From the NCBI RefSeq assembly GCF_036826855.1, contig NZ_CP104578.1, positions 3,968,001 through 4,032,000 of the forward strand: a stretch of 64,000 nucleotides of DNA, in the 5' to 3' direction. Positions within the stretch are counted from its first letter, which is position 1; every line of letters begins with the position of its first letter. A model generated the notes under the pieces. That model saw only the letters and a list, made by a program, of their open reading frames with translations, had not been told where the DNA came from and did not search any database. The translations under genes were made by a program, and so were the position numbers. Positions 26,156 to 34,840 of the stretch are shown in pieces. The DNA comes from Streptomyces sp. SJL17-4. Its GTDB lineage: Bacteria; Actinomycetota; Actinomycetes; Streptomycetales; Streptomycetaceae.

Positions 26156-27397
26156 GTGACACGGCCGACGGAGACCCAGGAGCGGGACCCCGACGCCCGC
26201 TGGCTCGCGCGGGTCATGCACATCGCCTTCTTCCTCCTCCTCGGCGCCTCGCTCGCCCGCTTCCTGCTGCGCCACCCCTGGGAGGACCGCAGCCCCTGGA
26301 TCGTCGCCCTCTCCGGCGCCCTCGCCTCCCTCTACCTCCTCGGGCCCGTCGTCGGCACCCGCGCCGCGCCCCGCCGGATCGCCTGGCTGGGCACCGTCGT
26401 CGCCGTCTGGATCCTCCTCGTCGTCCTCGCGCCGAGCTTCGCCTGGTGCGCGGTGCCGCTCTTCTACACGGGCCTGCGCACCCTCCCGGCGCGGGCCGCG
26501 CTCGGCCTGGTCACGCTGCTCACCGCGTTCGTGGTGTTCGCACAGGTGCAGCTCGCGCACGGCGGCTGGGACCCGAACCTGATCGTCGCTCCGCCGGCCG
26601 TCGCCGCCATCGCCACCGGGGTCTTCGTGTACTCGGACCGGCAGGCGGCCCGTCAGCGGGCGCTCATCGACGACCTGATCCGCACCCGGCGCGAACTCGC
26701 CGCGATCGAGCGCCGCGAGGGCACCCTCGCCGAGCGCCAGCGGCTGTCCATGGAGATCCACGACACCCTGGCGCAGGGCCTGTCCAGTCAGCAGATGCTG
26801 CTCCAGGCGGCCGACCGCACCTGGGACAGCGACCCGGCCACCGCCCGCCGCCATGTCCGTACGGCCGAGTCCATCGCCGAACGCAACCTCGCCGAGGCCC
26901 GCCGTTTCGTCCACGACCTGGCACCCGCCGACCTCGCCGAGGGCGGCGGCCTCGAAGAGGCCCTGCGGGGCCTGGCGGCCCGCGAGTCGACGGCCTTCCG
27001 GGTCGACGGGACCGCGGTCCCGCTCCCCGAACGGGTGCAGTCGGCGCTCCTGCGGATCGCGCAGGGCGCCCTCGCCAACATCCGCGAGCACGCCGGCGCC
27101 GACTCCGCCGCCCTGACCCTCACCTACCTCGACGACCAGGTGGTCCTGGACATCGCCGACGACGGCCGCGGCTTCGACCCGGTCGAGACTCCGGGCGGCG
27201 TGCGGGGGCACGGGCTGCCCGCGATGCGCGTGCGGGCGCGGCAGCTGGGCGGCACCCTGACAGTCGAGTCCACGCCGGGCGAGGGCACGGTGCTCTCGGC
27301 CGCGATCCCCCTCCCGGGTCCGCACCCGGCGAACCCGCCCTCGGCCCCACCCCCGCCGCCGAACCCGCCCCCGAACCCGCCCTCCCAGGAGTCGTGA
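26156..27397 (+). CDS. senS: Sensor histidine kinase SenS
   Basis: 413 residues from GTG 26156, with GGAAGG upstream. Hydrophobic N-terminal half with about five membrane segments (residues 20-165), then a HisKA_3 dimerisation domain with RLSMEIHDTLAQGLSSQQML (phospho-accepting His in EIHD) and an HATPase domain with the N-box ALLRIAQGALANIREHA and DIADDGRGFDP G-box. The C-terminus is Pro-rich. It senses redox and haem stress through HbpS outside the cell and phosphorylates SenR. Stop and senR start share a base (TGATG). Confidence 0.9.
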   Translation: MTRPTETQERDPDARWLARVMHIAFFLLLGASLARFLLRHPWEDRSPWIVALSGALASLYLLGPVVGTRAAPRRIAWLGTVVAVWILLVVLAPSFAWCAVPLFYTGLRTLPARAALGLVTLLTAFVVFAQVQLAHGGWDPNLIVAPPAVAAIATGVFVYSDRQAARQRALIDDLIRTRRELAAIERREGTLAERQRLSMEIHDTLAQGLSSQQMLLQAADRTWDSDPATARRHVRTAESIAERNLAEARRFVHDLAPADLAEGGGLEEALRGLAARESTAFRVDGTAVPLPERVQSALLRIAQGALANIREHAGADSAALTLTYLDDQVVLDIADDGRGFDPVETPGGVRGHGLPAMRVRARQLGGTLTVESTPGEGTVLSAAIPLPGPHPANPPSAPPPPPNPPPNPPSQES

Positions 27398-28017
27398 TGT
27401 CCGTACGGATCCTCCTCTGCGACGACCACGTCGTCGTCCGCGCCGGCCTGCTCGCCCTGCTCGGCAGCACCCCCGACATCGAGGTCGTCGGCGAGGCCGG
27501 CAGCGGCGAGGAGGCCGTCGCGATGGCGGCGAAGCTGAAGCCGGACGTCGTCCTGATGGACCTCCAGCTGGGCGCGGGCATCGACGGCGTGGAGGCGACC
27601 CGCCTGATCGCGCCCACCGGCGTCCACGTACTCGTCCTCACCACCTACGACACGGACGCCGACATCACCCGGGCCATCGAGGCGGGCGCCACCGGCTACC
27701 TCCTCAAGGCCGAGCGGCCGGAGGAGCTGTTCGCCGCGATCCACTCGGCCGCCCAGGGCCGCACCGCCCTCTCCCCGCCGGTCGCCAGCCGGGTCATGGA
27801 CCGGATGCGGGGCGCGGCGGGCCCGAGCCTCACGGACCGGGAGCGGGACATCCTGGGCCAGCTGGGGCGGGGCCTCGGCAACCGGGAGATCGCGCGGGCG
27901 CTGTTCATCAGCGAGGCGACGGTGAAGACCCACCTCGGCCGCATCTACGCGAAGCTCGGCGTCGACACGCGCGCGGGCGCGGTCGCGGTCGCGAAGGAAC
28001 GGCGCCTGCTGCCGTAG
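27397..28017 (+). CDS. senR: NarL/LuxR-type response regulator SenR
   Basis: 206 residues. Receiver domain with acidic pocket ILLCDDH, phospho-acceptor in VVLMDLQLG, and LVLTTYDTDADI; C-terminal LuxR helix-turn-helix LTDRERDILGQLGRGLGNRE to FISEATVKTHLGRIYAKLGV. Translationally coupled to senS. In S. reticuli SenR controls the catalase-peroxidase gene and the hbpS-senSR region (known). Five tandem repeats follow the stop codon directly. Confidence 0.9.
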   Translation: MSVRILLCDDHVVVRAGLLALLGSTPDIEVVGEAGSGEEAVAMAAKLKPDVVLMDLQLGAGIDGVEATRLIAPTGVHVLVLTTYDTDADITRAIEAGATGYLLKAERPEELFAAIHSAAQGRTALSPPVASRVMDRMRGAAGPSLTDRERDILGQLGRGLGNREIARALFISEATVKTHLGRIYAKLGVDTRAGAVAVAKERRLLP

Positions 28018-28128
28018 ACCGCGCCTCGTCCGTACGCGACACCGCGCGTCGTCATACGCGACACCGCGCCTCGCCCGTACGCGACACCGCGCCTCGTCCG
28101 GACGCGACACCGCGCCTCGTCATACGCG
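28018..28128. repeat. 22/23-bp tandem repeat, five units, directly after the senR stop
   Basis: Units of the form ACCGCGCCTCGTCCGTACG plus CGAC, 23, 22, 23, 23 and a partial 20 bp. The first unit begins at the base after the TAG. No perfect hairpin; it separates senR from the next promoter. Confidence 0.8.
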
Positions 28129-28201
28129 CGCCCCTCCGCTGCTACTCTGCGTTGCCCTTCAACCGCACGGTGTCAGCAATTCAGTCCCAGTGGGAGCGCA
28201 C

Positions 28202-29407
28202 GTGAAGCTCGCGATCGTCGGCGGCGGACCCGCCGGCCTCTACCTCTCGATCCTGCTGAAGCGGCAGGACCCCGCCCACGAGATCGCCGTGTACGAGCGG
28301 AACCCCGCGGGTTCCACGTACGGCTGGGGCGTGACGTACTGGGCCGGGCTCCTCGACAAGCTCCGCGCGGGCGACCCCGAGTCCGCGGCCGCCGTCGCCG
28401 AGGCCTCGGTGACCTGGACCGACGGGGTCGCGATCGTCCGTGACGAGCGCACCGTCCACCGCGGAGACGCGGGCTTCGGCATCGGGCGGCGGCGGATGCT
28501 GGCGCTGCTCGCCGACCGGGCCGAAGAGCTCGGCGTACGCGTCGAGTTCGAGCACGACATCGCGGGCCCGGACGCGCCCGAGCTGGCCGACGCGGATCTG
28601 GTGGTCGCCGCCGACGGCGTCAACAGCGTGCTCCGCGAGGCCCACCCGGAGCACTTCGGCAGCGCGGTCACGAGCGGCCGCAACCAGTACATCTGGCTCG
28701 GCACCACCAAGGTCTTCGACTCCTTCAGCTTCGCCTTCAAGGAGACCGAGCGCGGCTGGATCTGGTGCTACGCCTACGGGTTCAGCGGCGAGCGTTCGAC
28801 GTGTGTCGTCGAGTGCTCCCGGGAGACGTGGACCGGTCTCGGTCTCGACACGCTCGGCGAGGCCGACAGCCTGCACCTCCTCGAAAAGCTGTTCCACGAC
28901 CTCCTCGACGGGCACGAGCTGATCGGCCGGGACCGGGCCGACGACGCCGCCCAGTGGCTCACCTTCCGCACCCTCACCAACCGGGTCTGGCACCGCGGCA
29001 ACCTCGTCCTCCTCGGCGACGCCGCCCACACCACGCACTACTCGATCGGCGCGGGCACCACCCTGGCCCTGGAGGACGCGCTGGTCCTGGCGGACGCGCT
29101 GCGTACGCACGCCGACCTGGACACGGCCCTCACCACGTACGGGAAGCGGCGCCGCGCCGAGCTCGTCTCCGCGCAGAGCGCGGCCCGCTACAGCGCCCAG
29201 TGGTACGAGAACCTCCCGCGGTACATGCGCCTGGAGCCGGCGCAGATGTTCGCGCTGCTCGGCCAGCGCCACTCGCCGCTGCTCCCGCACATCCCGCCGC
29301 AGCTCTACTACCGGATCGACCGGGCCGCCGAACAGCTGGAGCCGCTGCGCCGGTTCAAGCGCTGGCTGGGCCCGCGGGTGGCGCGGGCGGTCCACGGCCG
29401 CCGCTGA
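28202..29407 (+). CDS. FAD-dependent monooxygenase (salicylyl/anthraniloyl-CoA hydroxylase-like)
   Basis: 401 residues from GTG 28202, with GGGAG 6 nt upstream. Class A flavin hydroxylase: FAD-binding LAIVGGGPAGLYLSILLKR at the N-terminus, DLVVAADGVNSVLRE (DG motif) and LVLLGDAAHTTHYSIGAG (GD motif). The early YERNPAGSTYGWGVTYW and later GFGIGRRRML segments resemble the aryl-CoA hydroxylases of the SdgC/anthraniloyl-CoA type. No CoA ligase or ring-cleavage genes are near, so the substrate is uncertain. Confidence 0.8.
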   Translation: MKLAIVGGGPAGLYLSILLKRQDPAHEIAVYERNPAGSTYGWGVTYWAGLLDKLRAGDPESAAAVAEASVTWTDGVAIVRDERTVHRGDAGFGIGRRRMLALLADRAEELGVRVEFEHDIAGPDAPELADADLVVAADGVNSVLREAHPEHFGSAVTSGRNQYIWLGTTKVFDSFSFAFKETERGWIWCYAYGFSGERSTCVVECSRETWTGLGLDTLGEADSLHLLEKLFHDLLDGHELIGRDRADDAAQWLTFRTLTNRVWHRGNLVLLGDAAHTTHYSIGAGTTLALEDALVLADALRTHADLDTALTTYGKRRRAELVSAQSAARYSAQWYENLPRYMRLEPAQMFALLGQRHSPLLPHIPPQLYYRIDRAAEQLEPLRRFKRWLGPRVARAVHGRR

Positions 29408-29417
29408 GGCGCCCGCG

Positions 29418-30221
29418 TCAGACGTCCCGGCGGTGGACCGCGACCAGGGCCACCGCCACCGCGGCGAGCGACCAGACCGCGTACACCGTCCACGCGCCGC
29501 CCGTCGTCCACGGGAACTCCACCGGCACCGGCGAGTCCCCCACCTCCGTAAGCCGCTGCCACGCGCCCTGCGGCAGGGCGTGCAGGAACGTCGCCGACCA
29601 GCGGCTGCGCCCGTCGAGGAGCGCGGGCAGCAGGAGCAGCACCCCGGTGAGGCCGACGATCGTCGTCGCCGTGTGCCGCAGCAGCGCCCCGAGGCCGAAG
29701 CCGACGAGCGCGGACACGGGGGCGAGCAGTGCGGACGCGGTGACGGCCGCCGCCGCTCCCGGGTAGCCGATCGACATGCCGACGTCCCGGCCGGACAGCA
29801 CCGCCTGGGTGGCGGCGAAGGACACTCCGGCGACGAGCGCCCCGTACACGAGCATCACGCCCGCCAGGACGAGCGCCTTCGCCGCGATCACGGCCCGCCG
29901 GTCGGGGACGGCGGCGAAGGTCGTACGGATCTGCCCGGTGCCGTACTCGCCGACGATCACGAGCGCGCCGACGGCCCCGGTCGCCAGCATGAACACCATG
30001 GCCCCGCCGAGCGTGAAGGCGTCCCGCATGGCCCAGATGGGCACGAAGAGTTCACGGATGCCCTCGGGGTAGCGCGGGTAATTGCGGTAGTCGGCGAAGG
30101 TGGCGTTGAGGTTGACGGCGAGGACGGCGAAGGCGCCGACGCCGAACGCCCAGGGGGTGGAGCGCAGCGACCACAGCTTCATCCACTCGCCGGCGAGGAG
30201 GTCACGGAAGCGGGCGTTCAT
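29418..30221 (-). CDS. ABC-2 type transporter permease
   Basis: 267 residues, six predicted membrane segments. Features of ABC-2 permeases: short cytosolic N-terminus with FRDLLAGEWMKLWSLRSTPW, and EYGTGQIRTTFAAVPDRR between the second and third segments. Overlaps the ATPase stop by 4 bp (ATGA at 30218-30221), so the two proteins are coupled and form one exporter. Substrate unknown; small exporters of this kind beside DesK/NarL systems often export antimicrobial peptides or lipids (inference). Confidence 0.86.
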   Translation of the reverse strand: MNARFRDLLAGEWMKLWSLRSTPWAFGVGAFAVLAVNLNATFADYRNYPRYPEGIRELFVPIWAMRDAFTLGGAMVFMLATGAVGALVIVGEYGTGQIRTTFAAVPDRRAVIAAKALVLAGVMLVYGALVAGVSFAATQAVLSGRDVGMSIGYPGAAAAVTASALLAPVSALVGFGLGALLRHTATTIVGLTGVLLLLPALLDGRSRWSATFLHALPQGAWQRLTEVGDSPVPVEFPWTTGGAWTVYAVWSLAAVAVALVAVHRRDV

Positions 30222-31312
30222 CGGGCGTGTCCCTTCCGCTGGTACTCGACGCTGTCGGCGGTCAGTTCCATGAACGCGTCCTCCAGGGACGAGCCCCGCG
30301 ACGCCAGTTCGGCGAGCGGTGTGCCGTTCCGGAAGGCGAGCATCCCGATCCGGTCCCCGCTCATCCCGGTCACGGTGAACGCCCCTGCTCCCTCTTCGGG
30401 CGGTCCTACGGTCGCCCCGGCGCGGGTCAGTACGGCGGCGAGGCCCGGTCCGGCGGCCGGGTCGGCGGTCCGCACGGTCACGCCCCGGCCGGTTCCGGCG
30501 CCGGTGCCGCGCGCGGCGAAGTCCGCCAGGCTCTCGGCGGCGATCAGCCTGCCGCGGCCGATGACGACGAGGTCGTCGGCGGTGTGCTCCATCTCGCTCA
30601 TCAGATGGCTGGAGACGAACACCGTCCGCCCCTCGGCGGCCAGCCGACGGAACAGCCCGCGCGCCCACAGCACGCCCTCCGGGTCGAGGCCGTTGACCGG
30701 CTCGTCGAAGAGCAGCACGGGAGGGTCGCCGAGGAGGGCGGCGGCGATCCCGAGCCGCTGCTTCATGCCGAGGGAGTAGCCGCCGATCCGGCGGCGGGCC
30801 GCCTCCGCGAGACCCACCTCGTCGAGGACCTCGCCGACCCGGCGGCGCGGGATGCCGTTGGTACGGGCGAGCGCGGCGAGATGACCCTCGGCGGTCCGCC
30901 CGCCGTGCACGTCGTGCGCGTCGAGCAGCGCCCCGACGTGGCGCAGCCCCCGGGGCAGGTCCCGGAACCGCCGCCCGTCGACGGTCGCGCTCCCGGACGT
31001 CGGCTCGTCGAGACCGAGGATCAGCCGCAGCGTCGTGGACTTCCCGGCCCCGTTGGGCCCGAGGAACCCGGTCACCCGCCCGGCCCGCACGGTGAAGCCG
31101 AGCCGGTCGACGGCGAGACGGTCGACAGCGAGACGGGTGGGGGTGGGGACGGCTGCCTCTTCACGGCGGGTCAGGGCGATGGCGGCCCGGCCGGCCCGGG
31201 AGGTGCGGCCGGCGAGGGCGGTCCGGCCGACGGTGCCGGCGAGGGCGGCTCGGCCGGCGCGGCCGACGGTGCGGCGGCCGTAGCGTTTGGTCAGTTCATG
31301 GGCTTCGATCAC
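30218..31312 (-). CDS. ABC transporter ATPase with low-complexity insert
   Basis: 364 residues from GTG 31312. Walker A GPNGAGKST at 86-93, signature GYSLGMKQRLGIAAALL, Walker B VLLFDEPVNGLDP, H-loop SSHLMSEM. Between the A-loop region (ELTKRYG at 6-12) and the core strand (LGFTVRAGRV at about 71) there are about 50 extra residues rich in Arg/Ala/Gly, built of GRTALAG-like repeats and ending in a duplicated LAVDR. Homologues have only a few residues there. Coupled to the permease. The start lacks a strong ribosome-binding site; longer versions remain in frame to 31363. Confidence 0.84.
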   Translation of the reverse strand: MIEAHELTKRYGRRTVGRAGRAALAGTVGRTALAGRTSRAGRAAIALTRREEAAVPTPTRLAVDRLAVDRLGFTVRAGRVTGFLGPNGAGKSTTLRLILGLDEPTSGSATVDGRRFRDLPRGLRHVGALLDAHDVHGGRTAEGHLAALARTNGIPRRRVGEVLDEVGLAEAARRRIGGYSLGMKQRLGIAAALLGDPPVLLFDEPVNGLDPEGVLWARGLFRRLAAEGRTVFVSSHLMSEMEHTADDLVVIGRGRLIAAESLADFAARGTGAGTGRGVTVRTADPAAGPGLAAVLTRAGATVGPPEEGAGAFTVTGMSGDRIGMLAFRNGTPLAELASRGSSLEDAFMELTADSVEYQRKGHAR

Positions 31313-31443
31313 AGGACCACGCTGCCGGGACGGCACCCCCACCGGCATCGGCCGGCCGGCCACAACCGGGCGGGGACGGTGGCCCGTCGGCGTACGCCCG
31401 TGGGCCGATGTCCGGCCACCCCTCCGCGCCTACGATCGGCCAC

Positions 31444-32715
31444 ATGCCCGCCACGCCCAGCCCGCCGCCCCGAGCCCCCGGGCGCGTCCCCGCCCTCCTG
31501 GCCTGGTGCGCCGCCGCCGTCCATCCCTTCGTCCTCCTCACGGGCGTACAGGCCGGGCCCTTCCGCTCCGCCGAGCTGCGGTTGTTCCTCAGCGCCGTCG
31601 CCGTGGGGCTCCTGCTCCCGCTCGCGCGCCGCAGGCCCGAGGCGGCGCTCGGACTGCTGCTCGTCGGCCTGTTCGCCGCGTCGACGACCCGGCCGTACCC
31701 CGAACTGACCTACCTTCCGGTCCTCGCCGCCGACGCCTGCGTCGGCCTCCTCGCGGCCCGTCGTCCGCTGCTCCGGGTCGCCCTGCCCGCCGCCGCCGTG
31801 ACGCTCACCGTGCAGATCGGCTCGGCGCTGTACACGACCTCGGGTCAGGACGTCTTCGTCACCACCGTCGTCGCCCTGGCCCTCGCGCTGTTCACCGCGG
31901 GGCTGCTCGGCCACTCGACGCGTGAGCGACGCGCGCACGCGGCCGAGCTGCGCTCCCGGGCGGCGGCCGAGGCCGTCACCGCCGAACGGCTGCGGATCGC
32001 CCGCGAGCTGCACGACGTGATCGCGCACAGCATCGGCGTCATCGCCATCCAGGCGGGCGTCGGCCGCCGGGTCATCGAGACCCAGCCCGACGAGGCCCGC
32101 AACGCCCTCGCCACCATCGAGACCACCAGCCGGGAGACCCTCGCCGGTCTGCGCCGCACCCTGGGCGCGCTGCGGGCCTCCGCCCAGGACGCCCCCGGGC
32201 TCGGGCCGGGGCACGCCCCCGCACCGCGCGACCCCGCGCCGGGCATCACGGACCTGGACCGGCTCGTCGCGTCGACGGCGGACGCGGGCGTACGGGTCGA
32301 GGTGCGGCACCTCGGCGACCCGGACCGGTCACTGCCACCGGAGGTCGGCCTCGCCGCGTACCGGATCGTCCAGGAGTCGCTGACCAATGTCGTACGGCAC
32401 GCGGGCACGCCCACCTGCCGGGTGACCGTGGAACGGGGCGAGGACGCGCTGCTCGTCGAGATCACGGACGACGGCCACCCGACGAAACCCGGCGCCGCGC
32501 CCGCCGCTCGGACCGCGCCCGACTCGGCCGGGTACGGCATCGTCGGGATGCGGGAACGCACCGCACTCCTCGGCGGCCGTTTCTCGGCGGGCCCGCGCCC
32601 CGGCGGCGGCTTCCACGTGACCGCCGTACTGCCCCTGTCCCAGCCGCTCCCCATCCCCCTGCCCCTCACTGCGCCGGAACCGGAACCGGCCCAGGAAGGA
32701 ACCCCCGCCCCATGA
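31444..32715 (+). CDS. Sensor histidine kinase (NarX/DesK-like)
   Basis: 423 residues from ATG 31444. Five or so hydrophobic segments (residues 15-165), then HisKA_3 with RLRIARELHDVIAHSIGVIA and HATPase motifs VQESLTNVVRHA, VEITDDGHP and GYGIVGMRERTALLGGRF. TACGAT lies 7 nt before the ATG with no ribosome-binding site, so it may be leaderless. The pair with the next gene lies divergent from the ABC exporter, which is a plausible target. The C-terminus is a Pro-rich tail. Confidence 0.87.
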   Translation: MPATPSPPPRAPGRVPALLAWCAAAVHPFVLLTGVQAGPFRSAELRLFLSAVAVGLLLPLARRRPEAALGLLLVGLFAASTTRPYPELTYLPVLAADACVGLLAARRPLLRVALPAAAVTLTVQIGSALYTTSGQDVFVTTVVALALALFTAGLLGHSTRERRAHAAELRSRAAAEAVTAERLRIARELHDVIAHSIGVIAIQAGVGRRVIETQPDEARNALATIETTSRETLAGLRRTLGALRASAQDAPGLGPGHAPAPRDPAPGITDLDRLVASTADAGVRVEVRHLGDPDRSLPPEVGLAAYRIVQESLTNVVRHAGTPTCRVTVERGEDALLVEITDDGHPTKPGAAPAARTAPDSAGYGIVGMRERTALLGGRFSAGPRPGGGFHVTAVLPLSQPLPIPLPLTAPEPEPAQEGTPAP

Positions 32716-33449
32716 GCGACGGCACCGCCGCCCCGATCCCCCCGATCCCCCCGATCCACGTGCTCCTCGTCGACGACCAGCCGCTGGTACGGGCGGGCCT
32801 GCGCGTCCTGATGGCGGACAGCCCCGACCTCGCCGTGGTCGGCGAGGCGGGCACGGGCGACGAGGCCGTCCGGCTCGCCCGCGAGCTACGGCCCGACGTG
32901 GTCGTGATGGACGTGCGGATGCCCGGCATGGACGGCATCGAGGCCACCCGGATCGTCACGGCCGGCCCCAGCGCGCCCCGGGTCCTCGTCCTCACCACCT
33001 TCGACGACGACGAGTACGTGTACGGCGCGCTCCGCTCCGGCGCCAGCGGCTTCCTGGTCAAGGACATGGCCCTGGACGACATCCTCGCGGCGATCCGGGT
33101 CGTCGCCGCCGGGGACGCCCTGATCGCGCCGGGCGTCACACGCCGCCTGATCGAGGAGTTCGCGGCCCGTCCGGAGCCCGGCACCCGTCCGGGACCCGGC
33201 ACCGGCCCGGAGCCCGGCTCCCGCCCGGGACCCGAACGGGATCCCCGTACCCTCCCCGGAGTCACCGCGCGGGAGCGCGAGGTGCTCGCCCTCGTCGGCC
33301 GGGGTCTGTCCAACGGCGAGATCGCGGAACGGCTCCACATCAGCGCGGCCACCGCCAAGGCGCACGTGGCGCGCCTCTTCACCAAGCTGGACGCCCGCGA
33401 CCGGGTGCAGCTGGTGATCCTCGCGTACGAGGCGGGCCTGGCGCCGTGA
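32712..33449 (+). CDS. NarL/LuxR-type response regulator
   Basis: 245 residues, overlapping the kinase gene by 4 bp (ATGA). Receiver: HVLLVDDQPLVRAGLRVLM, phospho-site VVMDVRMPGMDG, LVLTTFDDDEYVYGAL. DNA-binding domain: VTAREREVLALVGRGLSNGE to HISAATAKAHVARLFTKL. A Pro/Gly linker of repeated RPGPGT/RPEPGT-type units (about 155-180) separates the two domains. Likely regulates the neighbouring ABC exporter. Confidence 0.88.
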   Translation: MSDGTAAPIPPIPPIHVLLVDDQPLVRAGLRVLMADSPDLAVVGEAGTGDEAVRLARELRPDVVVMDVRMPGMDGIEATRIVTAGPSAPRVLVLTTFDDDEYVYGALRSGASGFLVKDMALDDILAAIRVVAAGDALIAPGVTRRLIEEFAARPEPGTRPGPGTGPEPGSRPGPERDPRTLPGVTAREREVLALVGRGLSNGEIAERLHISAATAKAHVARLFTKLDARDRVQLVILAYEAGLAP

Positions 33450-33462
33450 CACCATCGGTTCC

Positions 33463-33963
33463 GTGCTCGACATCGGCTACTCCCTCTCGCGTCGCTTCCC
33501 CGACCCGCCGCAGACCGACTACCGCCACGCGGACGTCCACGCCCTGCGCCACGACCTGTTCTGCGGAGACGTGTACCTCGCCGACACGAAGACGGACCGC
33601 GAGGTGTCCACAGCCTGGGGATGGGTGCCGGTCCTCGACTTCGCCTGGGCCCTGTGCGACATCGTCGAGCAGATCGACCAGGACCCGCGCGGCAACCGCG
33701 CCTCCCAGCCGCAGTACGCCGAGCTCGACTTCACCGAGTCCTCGGACCGCATGCTCTTCGAGCGCCGCTTCGGCTGGGTGGACGTCGAGGCCGACTGGAT
33801 GCCGGGCGACGAGCCGCCGCTCACCTTCAACCACAAGGTGCTCCGCCGTGAGGCCCGCGACTTCCTGCACGACCTGATCGCGGACCTCACGGACATGCAC
33901 GAGGGCCTCGCCGACAACCCGGCCATCTGGTCCCTCCAGGCCCGCTTCCCCCGCCTGCCCTGA
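33463..33963 (+). CDS. Conserved hypothetical protein
   Basis: 166 residues from GTG 33463, 13 nt after the response regulator stop. Mixed alpha/beta with Trp-rich central part (AWGWVPVLDFAWALCDIVEQ, FGWVDVEADWMPGDEPPLTF) and a helical C-terminus (EARDFLHDLIADLTDMHEGL). No signal peptide or membrane segment, so cytoplasmic. I recognise no catalytic motif. It could be an immunity- or inhibitor-type small protein, but nothing shows it. It may be transcribed with the two-component pair. Tandem repeats follow the stop. Confidence 0.72.
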   Translation: MLDIGYSLSRRFPDPPQTDYRHADVHALRHDLFCGDVYLADTKTDREVSTAWGWVPVLDFAWALCDIVEQIDQDPRGNRASQPQYAELDFTESSDRMLFERRFGWVDVEADWMPGDEPPLTFNHKVLRREARDFLHDLIADLTDMHEGLADNPAIWSLQARFPRLP

Positions 33964-33966
33964 CCC

Positions 33967-34040
33967 CGGGCACACCCCTCCCCTGGGCACACCGTCCCCC
34001 TAGGCGCACCGTCCCCCCAGGCACGCCGTCCCCCCAGGCG
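33967..34040. repeat. 17-bp tandem repeat (about 4 units) after a stop codon
   Basis: Units like GGGCACACCGTCCCCCT, AGGCGCACCGTCCCCCC and AGGCACGCCGTCCCCCC, starting 4 nt after the TGA of the hypothetical gene and ending before the convergent pentapeptide-repeat gene. Confidence 0.75.
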
Positions 34041-34049
34041 CCCAGCCCG

Positions 34050-34724
34050 CTACTCCTCCACCCGCACCCCCAGCTGCGCCGCGAGCACCGGCGCGAGGTC
34101 GAGGAGCTGGGCCGTCGAGATCACCGCGCCCGCGAGCGACTCCACCCCGCGCGCGATCTCCAGCCGCTGGACGCCTCTCAGGTCCACGTCCTTGAGCCGC
34201 GCCCCGCTGAAGTCCACCCCCGTGAGCACGCAGTCCACGAACTCCACCCGTTCGAGCGAGGCGCCCCCGAAGTCGGGCTCGCTCAGCACGCACCCCTCGA
34301 AGACGACGTCCTTCAGCTTCGCCGACCGCAGGTTCAGGTAGTCGCTCTTCCCTCCCCGTACGACCACTCTCTCCAGCACCGCCCCGTGCAGCTGCGCCCC
34401 GCCGAGCCGGGCGTCCACGAGCTCCACGTCCCGCAGCTGCGCCCCGGCGAGGACCGTCCCCACCCCCCGTACGCCCGTGAGCACCGAGTCGAGGAACCGG
34501 GCTCCCGTCAGCCGCGCCTCGTCGAGCCCGCACTCGCGCAGCGCGCAGTCCAGGAACCGCGCGCCCTCCGCCGACTGCCCCGTGAGGTCGAGGCCGGTCA
34601 GTTCGAGGCCGTCGTAGTCCCCGTCCGGTTCCAGCCCTCCCCCGTACGGCTCCAGGGGAGGGAGCCGCAGCTCGGGCCGCCGCGCCCCCGCGACCGCCGT
34701 CTTCTTCTTCCGAGTCGTCGCCAT
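34050..34724 (-). CDS. Pentapeptide-repeat protein
   Basis: 224 residues. A short basic start (ATTRKKKTAVAGARRPEL) is followed by about 28 A(D/N)LXX-type repeats, e.g. LTGLDLTGQSAEGARFLDCA, DEARLTGARFLDS and GVDFSGARLKDVDLRG, forming a right-handed quadrilateral beta-helix; then a C-terminal helix-rich cap (VISTAQLLDLAPVLAAQLG). Some family members mimic DNA and protect gyrase; nothing here shows that function. Alone on its strand. Confidence 0.86.
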   Translation of the reverse strand: MATTRKKKTAVAGARRPELRLPPLEPYGGGLEPDGDYDGLELTGLDLTGQSAEGARFLDCALRECGLDEARLTGARFLDSVLTGVRGVGTVLAGAQLRDVELVDARLGGAQLHGAVLERVVVRGGKSDYLNLRSAKLKDVVFEGCVLSEPDFGGASLERVEFVDCVLTGVDFSGARLKDVDLRGVQRLEIARGVESLAGAVISTAQLLDLAPVLAAQLGVRVEE

Positions 34725-34840
34725 GCCCCCATGGTGATGTACGCCACTGACAACGCCCCGATGTCACGAACGCGGCCCCGCCCCTCGTCCCCCTTGCGAG
34801 ACCGGACACACCAGGTCGACACGGAGGACAGGAGAGCGAC

